From NCBI RefSeq assembly GCF_004310285.1, contig NZ_SISF01000033.1, positions 434,001 to 498,000 on the forward strand: a stretch of DNA of 64,000 nt. The letters run 5' to 3'. Positions within the stretch are counted from its first letter, which is position 1; each line of letters starts with the position of its first letter. The stretch comes from Agrobacterium cavarae. GTDB taxonomy: Bacteria > Pseudomonadota > Alphaproteobacteria > Rhizobiales > Rhizobiaceae. The notes under the pieces were generated by a model. It did no database searches and was not told where the DNA came from. It worked only from the letters and a program-made list of their open reading frames with translations. This document shows positions 49,961 through 58,008 of the stretch, one piece after another. A program made the position numbers and the translations under genes.

Positions 49961-51943
49961 ATGAACAGGATTTTGAGATTTAGCCTGATGACCGCGTCCG
50001 TGGTCGCGCTTTCGGCGGGTGCAGCACTTGCCGACTATCAACTCAACATCCTGCATATCAACGATCTTCACTCCCGCATCGAGCCGATCAACAAATATGA
50101 TTCCACCTGCTCGGCTGCCGAGACGGAAAAGAAAGAATGCTTTGGCGGCATTGCCCGGGTGAAGGGCGCGATCGACGCGCGTCGCGCCGAGCTTGGCCCG
50201 AACGCCAATATTCTGGTTCTCGATGCCGGCGATCAGTTCCAGGGCTCGCTCTTCTATACGCAGTACAAGAGCGGCCCGGTTGCCGAATTCATGAACGGCA
50301 TCGGCTTCGACGCCATGGCGATCGGCAACCATGAATTCGATGATGGCCCGGCAGAACTTCTGAAGTTCATCAACGCCGCCAAGTTCCCGATCATTTCCGG
50401 CAACACCAAGATTGCCGACGGCTCGGAACTGAAGGACAAGTTCAAGGGCTATGTCGTCAAGGACATGGGCGGCCAGAAGGTCGGCGTGGTGTCCGTTCTC
50501 GCCACCGATACGGGCGAAACCTCCTCTCCGGGCGACAAGGTCTCCTTCGAGGATGAGGTCGCCTATCTCAAGGGCGCGGTGAAGGAACTGCAGGACCAGG
50601 GCGTCAACAAGATCGTGCTGCTTTCGCATGTCGGCTATGTGCGCGATCAGGAAATCGCGAGAGAAGTGGATGGCATCGACGTCATCGTCGGCGGCCATAG
50701 CCACACGCTGCTCTCCAGCACCGATCCGAAGGCCGCCGGCCCCTACCCGACCATGGTCAAGAACCCATCGGGCGTCGATGTTCCGGTCGTCACCGCTTAT
50801 GCCTACTCCAAATATCTCGGCGATCTCGCCGTCACCTTCGACGATAACGGCGTGGTAAAATCCGTCAGCGGCGCACCGAAGTTGCTCGACGCAGCCGTTG
50901 CCCAGGACGATGCCTACAACAAGCGCGTGGCAGAACTCGCCGCACCGCTGGAAGAGATGAAGAAGAAGGAAATCGGAGTCAGCGAAGCCCCGATCGACGG
51001 CTCGCGTGAGGTCTGCCGCGCCAAGGAATGCTCGATGGGCAACCTCGTTGCCGACGCGCTGCTTGACCGCGTGAAGGATCAGGGCATCACCATCGCCATC
51101 CAGAACGGCGGCGGTCTTCGCGCCTCCATCGATGCCGGCCCGGTCACCATGGGTGAAGTTCTGACGGTTCTGCCGTTCCAGAACTCCATCGCCACCTTCC
51201 AGATCAAGGGCGCCGACCTTGTCGCGGCTCTCGAAAATGGCGCAAGCCAGATCGAGGAAGGTGCGGGTCGCTTCGTCCAGGCGTCGGGCCTGAAATACAC
51301 CTTCGATCGTTCCAAGCCTGCCGGAAGCCGCATCGTCTCCGTCGAGGTCAAGGAAGGCGACAACTTCGTCAAGCTCGACCCGGAGAAGACTTATGGCGTC
51401 GTGACCAACAACTACACCCGCACCGGCGGCGACGGCTTCAAGACCTTCGCCACCAAGGCGATCAACCCCTATGACTTCGGACCGAGCCTGGAAGATGCGG
51501 TGGCTGCCTATATCGGCGCGCACAGCCCTTACAAGCCCTACACGGACGGTCGCATCGTAGACGCAACGCCTGCCGGTTACGTCGCCCCACCAAAGCAGCC
51601 CGCCGCACCGGCAGCACCCGCTCCGGCCACCACGGCTCAGGCTCCTGCGGCACCCGCGCCTGCTCCTGCTGCACCGGCTCCCGCCACGCCAGCACCGGCA
51701 ACACCAGCGCCGTCTACCGCCGCACCTGCAGCTCCGGCTGCTCCTTCCACCACGACGCCATCCGCACCGGCAGCCGCCACCGCGGCAGCAAAATATGTCG
51801 TCACCAAGGGCGACTCGCTGTGGAAGATCGCCGAGGAGAAATACGGCAAGGGCATCGACTGGAAGAAGATCGCCGAAGCCAATGAGTTGCGCCGTCCAAA
51901 CCACATCGAGGTGGGCGAAGAGCTGACCATCCCGGCCAACTGA
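49961..51943 (+). CDS. 5'-nucleotidase/metallophosphatase with C-terminal LysM
   Basis: The 660-residue protein has a signal peptide (cleavage after residue 24, ALA-D), a metallophosphatase domain (LHINDLHSRIEPI, DAGDQFQGSLFY, AIGNHEFDDGP, GGHSHTLL), a 5'-nucleotidase C domain (AIQNGGGLRASID, VLPFQNSIATF, NNYTRTGGDGF), an Ala/Pro/Thr linker (about residues 545-612) and one LysM (YVVTKGDSLWKIAEEKYGKG...IEVGEELTIP). It should hydrolyse extracellular nucleotides in the periplasm while bound to peptidoglycan. It is a single gene. Confidence 0.93.
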   Translation: MNRILRFSLMTASVVALSAGAALADYQLNILHINDLHSRIEPINKYDSTCSAAETEKKECFGGIARVKGAIDARRAELGPNANILVLDAGDQFQGSLFYTQYKSGPVAEFMNGIGFDAMAIGNHEFDDGPAELLKFINAAKFPIISGNTKIADGSELKDKFKGYVVKDMGGQKVGVVSVLATDTGETSSPGDKVSFEDEVAYLKGAVKELQDQGVNKIVLLSHVGYVRDQEIAREVDGIDVIVGGHSHTLLSSTDPKAAGPYPTMVKNPSGVDVPVVTAYAYSKYLGDLAVTFDDNGVVKSVSGAPKLLDAAVAQDDAYNKRVAELAAPLEEMKKKEIGVSEAPIDGSREVCRAKECSMGNLVADALLDRVKDQGITIAIQNGGGLRASIDAGPVTMGEVLTVLPFQNSIATFQIKGADLVAALENGASQIEEGAGRFVQASGLKYTFDRSKPAGSRIVSVEVKEGDNFVKLDPEKTYGVVTNNYTRTGGDGFKTFATKAINPYDFGPSLEDAVAAYIGAHSPYKPYTDGRIVDATPAGYVAPPKQPAAPAAPAPATTAQAPAAPAPAPAAPAPATPAPATPAPSTAAPAAPAAPSTTTPSAPAAATAAAKYVVTKGDSLWKIAEEKYGKGIDWKKIAEANELRRPNHIEVGEELTIPAN

Positions 51944-52052
51944 TCTTTGGTTGATTGATGACAAGAGCCGGTTCGCATTGCGGGCCGGCTTTTGGTTTTC
52001 CACTCGTCCCCGGGCCGAGGGTGGACATGATCGCCCGCAAGCCATTGACAAG

Positions 52053-52092
52053 ATGGATCCTCGGGTCAAGCCCGAGGATGACGGTCGAGAGG
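52053..52092. repeat. Palindromic intergenic repeat, family B copy 4 (right arm only)
   Basis: It matches one arm of copy 2, TGGATCCTCGGGTCAAGCCC then GAGGATGACGGT, with no left partner before it. Confidence 0.7.
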
Positions 52093-52209
52093 TTTTCGTC
52101 GTCCGAGATTCACAATGGACCATCCGCCGATCTTAGGACCTTTAACCGGATTGCCTGTTTCGCCGATCTTGCCAAGCGGGATCCAACCCCTCCTCTGCCA
52201 TCCGGCAAA

Positions 52210-52260
52210 AGTGTCAGGGATGTCTCCGAACAGATGTCAGGGATGTGTCCGGTCTTTACA
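52210..52260. mobile_element. Possible IS481-type terminus remnant
   Basis: Two direct motifs, TGTCAGGGATGTCTCCG and TGTCAGGGATGTGTCCGG, lie 21 bases apart and abut a truncated family B arm at 52261. Tandem sites of this kind occur at the ends of IS481-family elements. No transposase frame is present. This is a weak call. Confidence 0.35.
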
Positions 52261-52282
52261 CTTGACCCGAGGATCCATCTTT
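52261..52282. repeat. Palindromic intergenic repeat, family B copy 5 (truncated)
   Basis: CTTGACCCGAGGATCCATCT matches the left arm of copy 2 with its outer half missing at the junction with the suspected IS remnant. Confidence 0.6.
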
Positions 52283-52494
52283 CCACCGGCTTACGAGTGC
52301 CCGGAAGGGACAATGCCAATGCCGCGGCCCTCGCAACGGGGCGTCAACCGCTCAATCATCCCGCATCGCGCTGATATGCCACGTGCGCTTTGTCAAAAAT
52401 CAATTCAGATCAGGGGATTGATGGTCTAAAGATTGATCCAAGAGATCAAAGCGGACGTAGTCTTCCGCGATTCATGAGAGTTCAGGACAAGTTA

Positions 52495-53544
52495 ATGGCC
52501 GCAGATATCACCGCTTTCCCCGCAAGCCACCTGCCCAAGGACCATCCGAAGGTTTCCTTCGGCAAGGTCGGCGTTCTTCTCGTCAATCTCGGCACGCCGG
52601 ATGGCACGGATTACAAGTCCATGCGCCGCTACCTCGCGGAGTTCTTGAGCGACAAGCGCGTGATCGAGTGGTCGCGCCTCTTCTGGTATCCGATCCTCTA
52701 CGGCATCGTGCTGAACAAGCGCCCGCAAAAGGTCGGCAAGGCCTATGAGGAAATCTGGAACCACGAGAAGAACGAAAGCTACCTGCGCACCTATACCCGC
52801 AACCAGTCCGAGTTGATGGCAAAAGCACTGACCGACCTGCCGAATGTGGTGGTCGATTGGGGCATGCGTTATGGCCAGCCCTCGATCGCCTCCAAGATCG
52901 ATGCGCTGAAGGCCGAGGGGTGCGAGAAGATCCTGCTCTTCCCGCTCTACCCGCAATATGCCGCCGCGACCACGGCCACCGTCAACGACAAGGCCTTTGA
53001 GCATCTGATGAAGATGCGCTGGCAGCCGGCACTGCGCACCGTGCCGCCCTATCACGATGACGAAACCTATATTGATGCTCTGGCCAGCTCGGTAAAGGCC
53101 CATCTGGCGACGCTGGATTGGGAGCCTGAAAAGCTGATTGCGTCCTTCCACGGCATTCCGCAATCCTACTTCAGGAAGGGCGATCCCTATCACTGCCAGT
53201 GCATGAAGACCGGTCGCCTGCTGCGCGAGAAGCTGGGTCTGGACAAGGACCGCTTCCTCATCACCTTCCAGTCTCGCTTCGGACCGGAAGAGTGGCTGCA
53301 GCCCTATACCGACAAGACGGTGGAGAGGCTGGCAAGCGAAGGCGTCAAGCGCATTGCCGTGATGAATCCCGGCTTCGTTTCCGATTGTCTTGAGACGCTG
53401 GAAGAAATTGCCGGCGAAGCGGGCGAGAGCTTCCTCCACCATGGCGGCGAGAAGTTCACCCATATTCCTTGCCTCAACGACAGTGCGGATGGTATGCGGG
53501 TTCTCGAAAAAGTTGTGCGCAAGGAATTGCAGGGCTGGGTCTGA
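52495..53544 (+). CDS. hemH: Ferrochelatase
   Basis: The 349-residue protein inserts iron into protoporphyrin IX, the last step of heme synthesis. Blocks are KVGVLLVNLGTPDGTDYKSM, LFPLYPQYAAATTATV, IASFHGIPQSYFRKGDPYH, RLLREKLGLDKDRFLITFQS and the catalytic His/Glu segment near SRFGPEEWLQPYTD. ATG 52495 is chosen for the AGGACAAG upstream; the in-frame start at 52390 is not supported. It stands alone. Confidence 0.96.
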   Translation: MAADITAFPASHLPKDHPKVSFGKVGVLLVNLGTPDGTDYKSMRRYLAEFLSDKRVIEWSRLFWYPILYGIVLNKRPQKVGKAYEEIWNHEKNESYLRTYTRNQSELMAKALTDLPNVVVDWGMRYGQPSIASKIDALKAEGCEKILLFPLYPQYAAATTATVNDKAFEHLMKMRWQPALRTVPPYHDDETYIDALASSVKAHLATLDWEPEKLIASFHGIPQSYFRKGDPYHCQCMKTGRLLREKLGLDKDRFLITFQSRFGPEEWLQPYTDKTVERLASEGVKRIAVMNPGFVSDCLETLEEIAGEAGESFLHHGGEKFTHIPCLNDSADGMRVLEKVVRKELQGWV

Positions 53545-53587
53545 TCCCACCCTTTCTTTCGCCCGGTGATTGAACAGGAGAGCAGGA

Positions 53588-54643
53588 ATGGACTTGAGCG
53601 GTTTCGATATTTTTGTCATTGCGGCGGTTGTTCTTGTCATCCTGACGCTGGTTGCCGGTATCAAAACCGTGCCGCAGGGATACCGTTATACGGTGGAGCG
53701 CTTTGGCCGCTACACCCGCACGCTGGAGCCCGGCCTCAACATCATCACCCCCTTCATCGAGCGGATCGGCGCACGCATGAATGTGATGGAGCAGGTGCTG
53801 GATATTCCAACCCAGGAAGTCATCACCAAGGACAATGCCAGCGTGTCGTCCGATGCGGTGGCCTTCTACCAGGTGCTGAACGCCGCCCAGGCCGCCTACC
53901 AGATCGCCAATCTGGAATTCGCCATCCAGAACCTGACCATGACGAACATCCGCTCCGTCATGGGCTCGATGGACCTCGACGAGCTTCTGTCCAACCGCGA
54001 TGCGATCAATGACCGCCTGCTGCGCGTCGTCGATGAAGCGGTCGGCCCGTGGGGCATCAAGGTCACCCGCATCGAAATCAAAGATATTGCGCCGCCGAAG
54101 GATCTGGTCACCTCCATGGCCCGCCAGATGAAGGCCGAGCGTGAAAAGCGCGCCCAGGTTCTGGAGGCGGAAGGTTCGCGTAACGCGCAGATCCTGCGCG
54201 CCGAAGGTGCCAAGCAATCGGCCATTCTGGAGGCCGAAGGCCAGCGCGAAGCCGCCTTCCGCGATGCCGAGGCGCGCGAACGTCTGGCAGAAGCCGAAGC
54301 CAATGCGACCCGCATGGTTTCGGAAGCGATCGCCGCCGGCGATATCCACGCCATCAACTACTTCATCGCCCAGAAATACACCGAGGCGCTCGCCGATATC
54401 GGCAAGGCGACCAATTCCAAGATCGTGCTGATGCCGATGGAAGCCTCCTCGCTGATCGGCTCGCTCGGCGGCATCGGCGCCATTGCCCGCGAGGTCTTCG
54501 GCAGGGACAATGACGGCACGACCCCGCCACCAGCGCCCCGCGCCACGACAAGCCGTTCCTCCGTTCCGCCATCCAACCGCCCCAGCGGCCAGACGGTCAA
54601 CGTGACCGTTCCAAACCCTTTCGCCGGCCCGACGGACAAGTGA
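53588..54643 (+). CDS. qmcA: SPFH/stomatin-like membrane protein
   Basis: The 351-residue protein has one N-terminal helix (FDIFVIAAVVLVILTLVAGI), the SPFH domain (KTVPQGYRYTVERFGRYTRT, GLNIITPFIERIGARMNVME) and a C-terminal coiled coil rich in Glu/Ala (RAEGAKQSAILEAEGQREAA). With NfeD it forms a conserved membrane microdomain pair. ATG 53588 follows AGGAGAGCAGGA. The nfeD start is one base after its stop. Confidence 0.92.
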   Translation: MDLSGFDIFVIAAVVLVILTLVAGIKTVPQGYRYTVERFGRYTRTLEPGLNIITPFIERIGARMNVMEQVLDIPTQEVITKDNASVSSDAVAFYQVLNAAQAAYQIANLEFAIQNLTMTNIRSVMGSMDLDELLSNRDAINDRLLRVVDEAVGPWGIKVTRIEIKDIAPPKDLVTSMARQMKAEREKRAQVLEAEGSRNAQILRAEGAKQSAILEAEGQREAAFRDAEARERLAEAEANATRMVSEAIAAGDIHAINYFIAQKYTEALADIGKATNSKIVLMPMEASSLIGSLGGIGAIAREVFGRDNDGTTPPPAPRATTSRSSVPPSNRPSGQTVNVTVPNPFAGPTDK

Positions 54644-54644
54644 C

Positions 54645-55109
54645 ATGATCCAGAAACTCGTCGCCGATCTCGGTCCCTGGAGCTGGTGGCTGCTGGCGGC
54701 CATCCTGCTGGTGGCGGAACTGGCGGCACCCGGCGTGTTCCTGATCTGGATCGGTGCGGCTGCCCTGGTGGTCGGCGCGCTGTCTCTGGCGCTGTGGGAC
54801 ATGGGTTTCTGGGGCTGGCAGATCCAGCTCCTGCTCTTTGCAGCACTCTCCGTCGTCTTCGCCATCGCCGGTCGCCGCTACTATGACCGCAAGCATGCGA
54901 CAACCGACGAACCCTTCCTCAACCAGCGCGAGGCAAGCCTCATCGGCCGCACGGCCACCCTTCAGGAGCCGATCACCGAAGGCCGCGGCCGCATTCGTCT
55001 GGATGACACCTGGTGGCCGGTCCAAGGCACCGACCAGCCCGCCGGCACGCGCGTGCGCATCGCCTCGGCCCATGGCCGCACCCTGACGGTGGAGAAGGCT
55101 GAAGGCTGA
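54645..55109 (+). CDS. nfeD: NfeD-like membrane protein
   Basis: The 154-residue protein has three to four N-terminal helices (WSWWLLAAILLVAELAAPGV, FLIWIGAAALVVGALSLAL, IQLLLFAALSVVFAIAG) and a C-terminal OB-fold (REASLIGRTATLQEPITEGR, GRIRLDDTWWPVQG). It is the partner of the preceding stomatin gene and probably helps membrane quality control. Confidence 0.9.
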   Translation: MIQKLVADLGPWSWWLLAAILLVAELAAPGVFLIWIGAAALVVGALSLALWDMGFWGWQIQLLLFAALSVVFAIAGRRYYDRKHATTDEPFLNQREASLIGRTATLQEPITEGRGRIRLDDTWWPVQGTDQPAGTRVRIASAHGRTLTVEKAEG

Positions 55110-55215
55110 CGCCGCTCAAAGGGTTAAGCCACAAGCACGTTTCCGTGTTGGCTAGAAACACTCTCGGGCGATGACGTAAGGCCGATGTCGGCCGATTTGT
55201 CGCCTTCGGCTGGCT

Positions 55216-55827
55216 CTATGCGCTGCGGACCTGCTCATCGCGGTCACGACGCAGTTTCGCGATCGCCAATTTTCGAAAACGCGCAAAGGCTTCCAGATCA
55301 TCGTTCAGCTTGACGCGGATGATCGCACCTTCATAAGCGTCGATCAGCTCCACGGCAGCCATTTGCGGATCGACACCCGCCCTCAACTCTCCAGCCTTCT
55401 CCGCCTCCTGAAGAAGACCCGCGATGCTGTTTTCCCAGGAACGGTAAGCCTCAGCGAGCTTCGCCCGCAGCATGGCGCTTCGGCCTGAAATGGTCTGTCC
55501 CAAGACGCCAAGCAGACAACCGCCTGCTGGGTGCTCTTCCTGGATCGTACCTTCCAGCACTGCAAGATAGGCATCGAGACGTTCCAGCGAACTCAGCCTC
55601 TCATCGGCAAAGATGTCTTTGCGCCGCCCGTCCCAAATCTCGGCGTAATGCTCGATGATCGCGCCGACGAAATCGTCCTTGCTTTTGAAGAAATGGTAGA
55701 ACGATCCCTTTGGGACATCCGCACTGGCAAGGATCGGCCCGATACCCACCCCCTCATAGCCATGCGCCATCAGGCCTTCCAGCCCTTCGCAAATAAGCTT
55801 GTGTCGTGTCGCATTCTCTCGTGCCAT
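55216..55827 (-). CDS. TetR-family repressor
   Basis: The 203-residue protein has an N-terminal TetR HTH (GYEGVGIGPILASADVPKGS, FYHFFKSKDDFVGAIIEHYA) and a helical ligand domain with a Cys (PAGGCLLGVLGQTISGRSAM). It is divergent from the EamA permease gene with 62 bases between, and a TAGAC...GTCTA operator lies 4 bases before its start. It probably represses itself and the permease. The cysteine suggests a reactive-electrophile sensor of the NemR/AcuR kind, which is inference. Confidence 0.88.
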   Translation of the reverse strand: MARENATRHKLICEGLEGLMAHGYEGVGIGPILASADVPKGSFYHFFKSKDDFVGAIIEHYAEIWDGRRKDIFADERLSSLERLDAYLAVLEGTIQEEHPAGGCLLGVLGQTISGRSAMLRAKLAEAYRSWENSIAGLLQEAEKAGELRAGVDPQMAAVELIDAYEGAIIRVKLNDDLEAFARFRKLAIAKLRRDRDEQVRSA

Positions 55828-55830
55828 GAC

Positions 55831-55845
55831 TAGACGACCGGTCTA
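55831..55845. promoter_or_regulatory. Predicted TetR operator
   Basis: TAGAC-N5-GTCTA (TAGACGACCGGTCTA) is an inverted repeat between the divergent TetR and EamA genes. Its shape is that of NemR/AcuR-type operators. Confidence 0.65.
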
Positions 55846-55889
55846 CTATGTGATTCACATTGAGGCATTAAGGGGTTTGTGGGTGGCCG

Positions 55890-56864
55890 ATGTCAAATGA
55901 AACCATCATACTCAGCACCCCTCGCGAAGGTCCCGCCACGCCTCAATGTCTGCAGGTGCACGAAGAAAACGCCGCAACGTCATCGGTGACCATCACCCGC
56001 GAGAAAACCGCACTCGGCATCATCCTGGTCTGCGGCTCCTACATGATGTACTCAATGCATTATGCCACGATGACGTGGATGGGAGACCTGTTCGGCGTAT
56101 GGCAGCTCATCTTCATCCGCAGCTTCGTGATGGTGGTTGCCACCCTCGTGATAAAGCCTGCCGCGTGCCGGGAGGTCATCAAGAGCCCCTATAAGTGGGC
56201 AACAGCGCTGAGGGCACTGTTTCAAATCGCCTGCACCTTCTGTTTCTTCGCCGCGGCCAAGCTTATGCCGCTTGGACAGGTCACGACGCTTTACGCCACA
56301 GCCCCGCTGATCATCGTCGTCCTCTCCATACCGATCCTCGGCGAAAAGGTGGGAAGAGCAAGCTGGGCAGCGGTCGTCATGGGGATGATCGGCACGGTGA
56401 TCGCCGCCAACCCGGCCGGTTCCCTCAACCTCGCGCCAACGCTCCTTGCTTTTGCTTCCGGCCTGTTCTGGGCTCTCACGGTTGTCTACACCCGCAAGGC
56501 CGCGACGAGAGAGAGCACGCAGGCGCAGTTGCTGACGACGGGTCTCGTCTTTTGTCTGGTCAGCGGCCTGCTGATGGACTGGACCATGCCAGCCAGCTGG
56601 TTCGAAATCGGCATGTGCGCGATCCTGGGAATAGAGATCGTGCTCGCGCAGGTGCTGTTCCTGGAAGGCTATCGTCTTGCGCCGGCGTCTCTCTTGGCGC
56701 CGCTGGAATATCAGAGCCTCATCTGGGTCAGCATTCTGGGCTTTCTGATATTTGGAGACGTGCCCACCCTCCAAACCGTGATGGGGGCGACGCTGATTGT
56801 CGCGGCGGGTCTCCTGCTCACGCTTTACGGCAACAGACGCAAGCCTGCGATGACGGGGGATTAA
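55890..56864 (+). CDS. EamA/DMT-family permease
   Basis: The 324-residue protein has a polar N-terminal tail of about 45 residues, then ten predicted helices in two EamA halves (GIILVCGSYMMYSMHYATM, LMPLGQVTTLYATAPLIIVV, GMCAILGIEIVLAQVLFLEG, APASLLAPLEYQSLIWVSIL). It is likely an exporter under control of the divergent TetR. Its stop codon overlaps the convergent kdsD stop by 4 bases. Confidence 0.9.
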   Translation: MSNETIILSTPREGPATPQCLQVHEENAATSSVTITREKTALGIILVCGSYMMYSMHYATMTWMGDLFGVWQLIFIRSFVMVVATLVIKPAACREVIKSPYKWATALRALFQIACTFCFFAAAKLMPLGQVTTLYATAPLIIVVLSIPILGEKVGRASWAAVVMGMIGTVIAANPAGSLNLAPTLLAFASGLFWALTVVYTRKAATRESTQAQLLTTGLVFCLVSGLLMDWTMPASWFEIGMCAILGIEIVLAQVLFLEGYRLAPASLLAPLEYQSLIWVSILGFLIFGDVPTLQTVMGATLIVAAGLLLTLYGNRRKPAMTGD

Positions 56865-57856
56865 GCCACGCCGATGCGAAGCAGATCGTGGAAGTGAACG
56901 AGGCCGATCGGCCGCTTGTCGGCATCGATGACGATCAGCGAGCCGATATGGTGCTTCTCGAGCGTGGCGAGTGCAGCCGTCGCCAGAACCTCTTTCGTCA
57001 CGGTCTTCGGCGTCCGTGTCATGATGTCGTCTACCGTCAGTTCCGCCAGATTGCGCGTCAGGTTGCGCGCCATGTCGCCCTCGGTGACGATGCCGCAAAG
57101 GCGGCCATCTTCATCCAGTACCGCAACGCAGCCGAAATGCTTCTGCGCCAGAACCCGGATCGCCTCGGCCATCGGGGTCCCCTGCGCCACCAGCGGCACG
57201 CGCTCGCCGGTGTGCATGATGTCGCCAACAAGCGTCAGGCTGGCACCGAGCTTTCCGCCGGGATGAAACACGCGAAAATCGCCAGCGGTAAACTTGCGTG
57301 CTTCCAGAAGCGCAATCGCCAGCGCATCGCCAAGGGCAAGCTGCATCAAGGTGGATGTGGTCGGCGCCAGCCGGTGCGGGCAGGCCTCTTCCTCATCCGG
57401 CATCAGAAGGACGATATCGGAGGCTTTCGCCAACGATCCGCCCTTGGCGCAGGTCAGCGCGATCAGCGGAATGGCAAAGCGGCGGGTGTAATTGATGATG
57501 CTGCGAAGCTCGGCACTCTCGCCACCCTTGGAAATCGCCAGCACCACATCATTGCCACCGATCATGCCCAGATCACCATGATTGGCTTCCGCCGCATGCA
57601 CGAAGAAGGCAGGCGTGCCGGTGGAGGCGAAGGTCGCCGCAAGCTTGGCGCCGATATGGCCGCTCTTGCCGACACCGGTGATGATCAGCCGCCCGGTGAT
57701 GTTGCCGATCACATCGACGGCTTTGGCAAAGGCGTCGCCAAGCTCTCCGGAAAGCGCAGTCTCCAGCGCCGCCAACCCGTTCCGCTCGATCGAAACGGTT
57801 CTCAGCGCAGACTCGATGGCGTTGTTTTCGGTCAGGGCAGCAGATCTCGTGGTCAT
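56861..57856 (-). CDS. kdsD: Arabinose-5-phosphate isomerase (KdsD/KpsF)
   Basis: The 331-residue protein has an SIS domain (RLIITGVGKSGHIGAKLAAT, HAAEANHGDLGMIGGNDVVL, ISKGGESAELRSIINYTRR, APTTSTLMQLALGDALA) and two CBS domains (DIMHTGERVPLVAQGTPMAE, DIMTRTPKTVTKEVLATAAL). It converts ribulose-5-phosphate to arabinose-5-phosphate for Kdo in lipopolysaccharide or capsule. Length and domain order are standard. It is divergent from the beta-barrel protein gene. Confidence 0.95.
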   Translation of the reverse strand: MTTRSAALTENNAIESALRTVSIERNGLAALETALSGELGDAFAKAVDVIGNITGRLIITGVGKSGHIGAKLAATFASTGTPAFFVHAAEANHGDLGMIGGNDVVLAISKGGESAELRSIINYTRRFAIPLIALTCAKGGSLAKASDIVLLMPDEEEACPHRLAPTTSTLMQLALGDALAIALLEARKFTAGDFRVFHPGGKLGASLTLVGDIMHTGERVPLVAQGTPMAEAIRVLAQKHFGCVAVLDEDGRLCGIVTEGDMARNLTRNLAELTVDDIMTRTPKTVTKEVLATAALATLEKHHIGSLIVIDADKRPIGLVHFHDLLRIGVA

Positions 57857-58008
57857 GGCGGGACTGTTACTATTTTCGTCTTTGCCTGTCTATTGGCGAA
57901 ATCCGCTCCTGCCCCTGATGGTGAGCCGAAAGAGGGCGCATAATCAACCAGATATTAACCATGCGACTTTACCTTTGAGTAACCAAGATACCGAACCGGG
58001 TGAAACGC

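Larger units (their letters stand above)
51944..52494. other. Gap between nucleotidase and ferrochelatase genes
   Basis: A 551-base gap. It holds repeat family B copies 4 and 5 and the suspected IS scar, followed by the hemH leader. No gene was found. Confidence 0.5.

Noticed and set aside
49943..52123. Minus-strand frame of 726 codons across the nucleotidase
   Set aside because: Antisense shadow; the Cys/Arg/Gly-rich stretch is the complement of the Ala/Pro linker.
56195..57943. Plus-strand 582-codon frame spanning EamA and kdsD
   Set aside because: It runs out of frame through one gene and antisense to the next, and shows no domain.
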